Positions 21,537 to 23,150 of a DNA stretch of 23,150 nucleotides are shown one piece after another. The DNA lies in the NCBI GenBank assembly GCA_964415245.1, contig CAYQAJ010000049.1, positions 1 through 23,150 on the forward strand, written 5' to 3'. Every line of letters begins with the position of its first letter. Position 1 is the first letter of the stretch. The notes under the pieces were generated by a model. It ran no database searches, was not told the origin of the DNA, and was given only the letters and a program-made list of their open reading frames with translations. This DNA comes from CAYQAJ01 sp964415245 (GTDB taxonomy: Bacteria; Planctomycetota; Planctomycetia; Pirellulales; Pirellulaceae). A program made the translations under genes and the position numbers.

Positions 21537-22793
21537 CATCGACTTTCGCGTATCGACCCACCGCGCCGCGTCGAAGTGCTTGCCGTACGTGCCGTAGTCG
21601 TTGAAGAACCACCGCTTCGCCAGGCGGTAGGCCCAGCTTTTCTCGGGCACTTCGCTGCCCGGGTTGTACTGGCTGGGTCGGGTCTTCATCGCGTCGAGCT
21701 CGACCCGTGCAGTGTGCCGGGCGGTCGTGTCGCGGGCGCCGTGGCGATCGACAAGCTCCTTGAGCAAGTCGGGCCGCTCCAGCACGATGCAGCCCCGCGT
21801 GTGGCGGGCCGCCGTTTCGCGGAAGTCGCGCAAGAATTCCGAGCTGCCGATCACTTCCTTGAGCGGGCGCTGGTCGTGGATCGATTCGCGGGCGAATTGG
21901 ATCACGGGGCAGGGCTCGATGTCGCCCCACGGGCTGATGTGGTGCGTGAACCCCGTGGCCGCCGGGCACAGCGCCCCACCTTCGCCGTCGTAATAGGCGT
22001 CGATGATGATGATGGGTTTTCGGGCCCGCATCTCAACCACGAACCGCCGCGCCTCCATCTGCTGTTCGGGCGTGAGGCACAGCTCGGGGCACGCCGCCGG
22101 CCCGACCGCGCGGTACACGTGAAACCAGGTGTACATCACGCCCATGTCGATGAGCCGGTCGACCCATCGTTCGGACAACAGGTCGAAGTTGGTCTGGCAC
22201 AGGCTGGTGCAGACGCCGGTGAGCACTTTGTTTTTGAGGCAGTTTTGCAGCCCTTCCATGGTTTGGCTGAGCACGCCGAGCCGCCCGCGCCGCTCGTCGC
22301 TGACGATCTCGTTCCCCTCGACGCTCACCAGCGGCGTGATGTTGCCCAGGCGGCGGATGCGCTTGGCTACTTCGTCGGTGATGAAGTGGCCGTTGGTGAA
22401 CACCTGGAAGTAGCAATCGCGGTGCCGTTCGAGTACGTCGAACAGCTCGCCGTGCATGAGCGGCTCGCCCCCCAGGATACCGAAGAACGAGTTGCCCATC
22501 GCCTTGGATTCGGTGAACAGGCGGTCGAGGGCGTCGACTTCGATCTTCTCCTGCTTGGCCGCCACGTCGACCCAGCAGCCCTGGCACCGCAGGTTGCAAC
22601 TGTTGATGACCGAGACGTACAGAAACGGCGGAAAGAACTCCCCCCGCCTCAGCCGCCGCTTGTGCAACTGGATGCTGCGCGCCCCCTTGAAGCCCATGTT
22701 CCACGCCAACTTCCACAGCAGGCGCTTGTCGGTCTCCAGGAGCAGACGTTTGGCGAGTTTTAGATACATGTTTCGACGCGCTACCGCGCGCAT
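21504..22793 (-). CDS. Radical SAM protein with SPASM-like C-terminal cysteines, role unknown
   Basis: The 429 residues contain the radical SAM cluster motif CNLRCQGC (C66, C70, C73), a GGEP motif (108-111; ILGGEPLMHGEL) and further conserved-looking parts (VFTNGHFIT, SVEGNE, TWFHVYRAVG). Later cysteines (C276, C295, C335) in the context ALCP, GDIEPCPVIQFA and GCIVLERP suggest an auxiliary Fe-S site like SPASM or a related twitch domain. The N terminus (1-50) is basic and helical and may touch the membrane. The last 11 residues (MSNDEALMTKE) are encoded by a spacer repeat and look acquired. Start is ATG 22793 or ATG 22769 (residue 9); neither has a visible ribosome site. It converges on the AmrS-type gene 72 bp away. 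Function is not assigned; peptide or lipid modification are possibilities only. Confidence 0.85.
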   Translation of the reverse strand: MRAVARRNMYLKLAKRLLLETDKRLLWKLAWNMGFKGARSIQLHKRRLRRGEFFPPFLYVSVINSCNLRCQGCWVDVAAKQEKIEVDALDRLFTESKAMGNSFFGILGGEPLMHGELFDVLERHRDCYFQVFTNGHFITDEVAKRIRRLGNITPLVSVEGNEIVSDERRGRLGVLSQTMEGLQNCLKNKVLTGVCTSLCQTNFDLLSERWVDRLIDMGVMYTWFHVYRAVGPAACPELCLTPEQQMEARRFVVEMRARKPIIIIDAYYDGEGGALCPAATGFTHHISPWGDIEPCPVIQFARESIHDQRPLKEVIGSSEFLRDFRETAARHTRGCIVLERPDLLKELVDRHGARDTTARHTARVELDAMKTRPSQYNPGSEVPEKSWAYRLAKRWFFNDYGTYGKHFDAARWVDTRKSMSNDEALMTKE

Positions 22794-22806
22794 GTGCCAG
22801 CGCGAG

Positions 22807-22832
22807 TTTTCAGTGTTCGGTTTTCAGTTCGG
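22807..22832. repeat. TTTTCAGT..TCGG short direct repeat
   Basis: TTTTCAGTGTTCGG (22807-22820) is followed at once by TTTTCAGTTCGG (22821-22832). It lies 14 bp upstream of the radical SAM gene, within the spacer to the YjbQ-type gene, and is distinct from the other spacer repeats. Confidence 0.55.
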
Positions 22833-22974
22833 AGCGATGCAGCGGTCGTGCAATCGCCCATAGCCCCGGCCGGCAGGCCGCGGGTTTCGCCCGATTATAT
22901 CACCGCCGTGCCGCTCGCGACATGGTTGACGGCTATGCTCAGCGCGCTCGTGCAGATGTCCGCGTCAGCGAATC

Positions 22975-23150
<176 letters not shown>

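Noticed and set aside
21576..22763. 395-codon plus-strand frame opposite the radical SAM gene
   Set aside because: Antisense shadow; the minus strand carries the Cx3Cx2C cluster motif.

Overview
The window looks like part of a planctomycete genome, most likely Pirellulales-like. The evidence is a high-GC sequence carrying the lineage-typical pair of a DUF1501 protein and a PSCyt1/DUF1549/DUF1553 cytochrome-like protein, many long secreted proteins, lipid A genes and repeat-rich spacers. This assignment rests on gene content only, because there is no rRNA or tRNA in the window. The sequence is a draft scaffold with two N gaps (9417-9426 and 20246-20345).

Layout. Positions 1-788 hold a RAYT-type (IS200-like HUH) transposase between near-perfect 27-nt inverted repeats. 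Next come two minus-strand housekeeping genes, dihydroorotase (pyrC) and ftsH. A 469-bp divergent spacer with palindromic direct repeats and two promoter candidates separates ftsH from plus-strand dxr. dxr overlaps a large multi-PDZ site-2 protease (RseP family). A HAD-family hydrolase follows, then a badly assembled spacer with a 10-N gap, then lpxD and lpxI (lipid A synthesis). From 11.8 to 20.1 kb, four minus-strand genes encode envelope or secreted functions: a GntP-family transporter with a soluble insertion, a PafA-like alkaline phosphatase, a PSCyt1-DUF1549-(golvesin-like)-DUF1553 protein and a Tat-exported DUF1501 protein. After the 100-N gap come a 5'-truncated AmrS-type radical SAM gene (+), a convergent radical SAM gene of unknown role (-), and the 3' end of a YjbQ/UPF0047 gene (-) cut by the window edge.

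How the genes relate. dxr (isoprenoids), rseP and ftsH (membrane proteolysis), and lpxD/lpxI (outer-membrane lipid A) are core envelope functions of a diderm cell. The 11.8-20.1 kb block is probably surface or periplasmic: two alkaline-phosphatase-fold proteins, a c-type cytochrome-like partner and an organic-acid-type permease.

I see no clear-cut new defence or biosynthetic system. The most unusual signals are the RAYT element together with several families of short palindromic repeats in the spacers, a GntP permease with a ~130-residue soluble insert, a cytochrome-like protein with a golvesin-like domain inserted between DUF1549 and DUF1553, a perfect palindrome inside the dxr promoter spacer, and an apparent assembly duplication at the 10-N gap.
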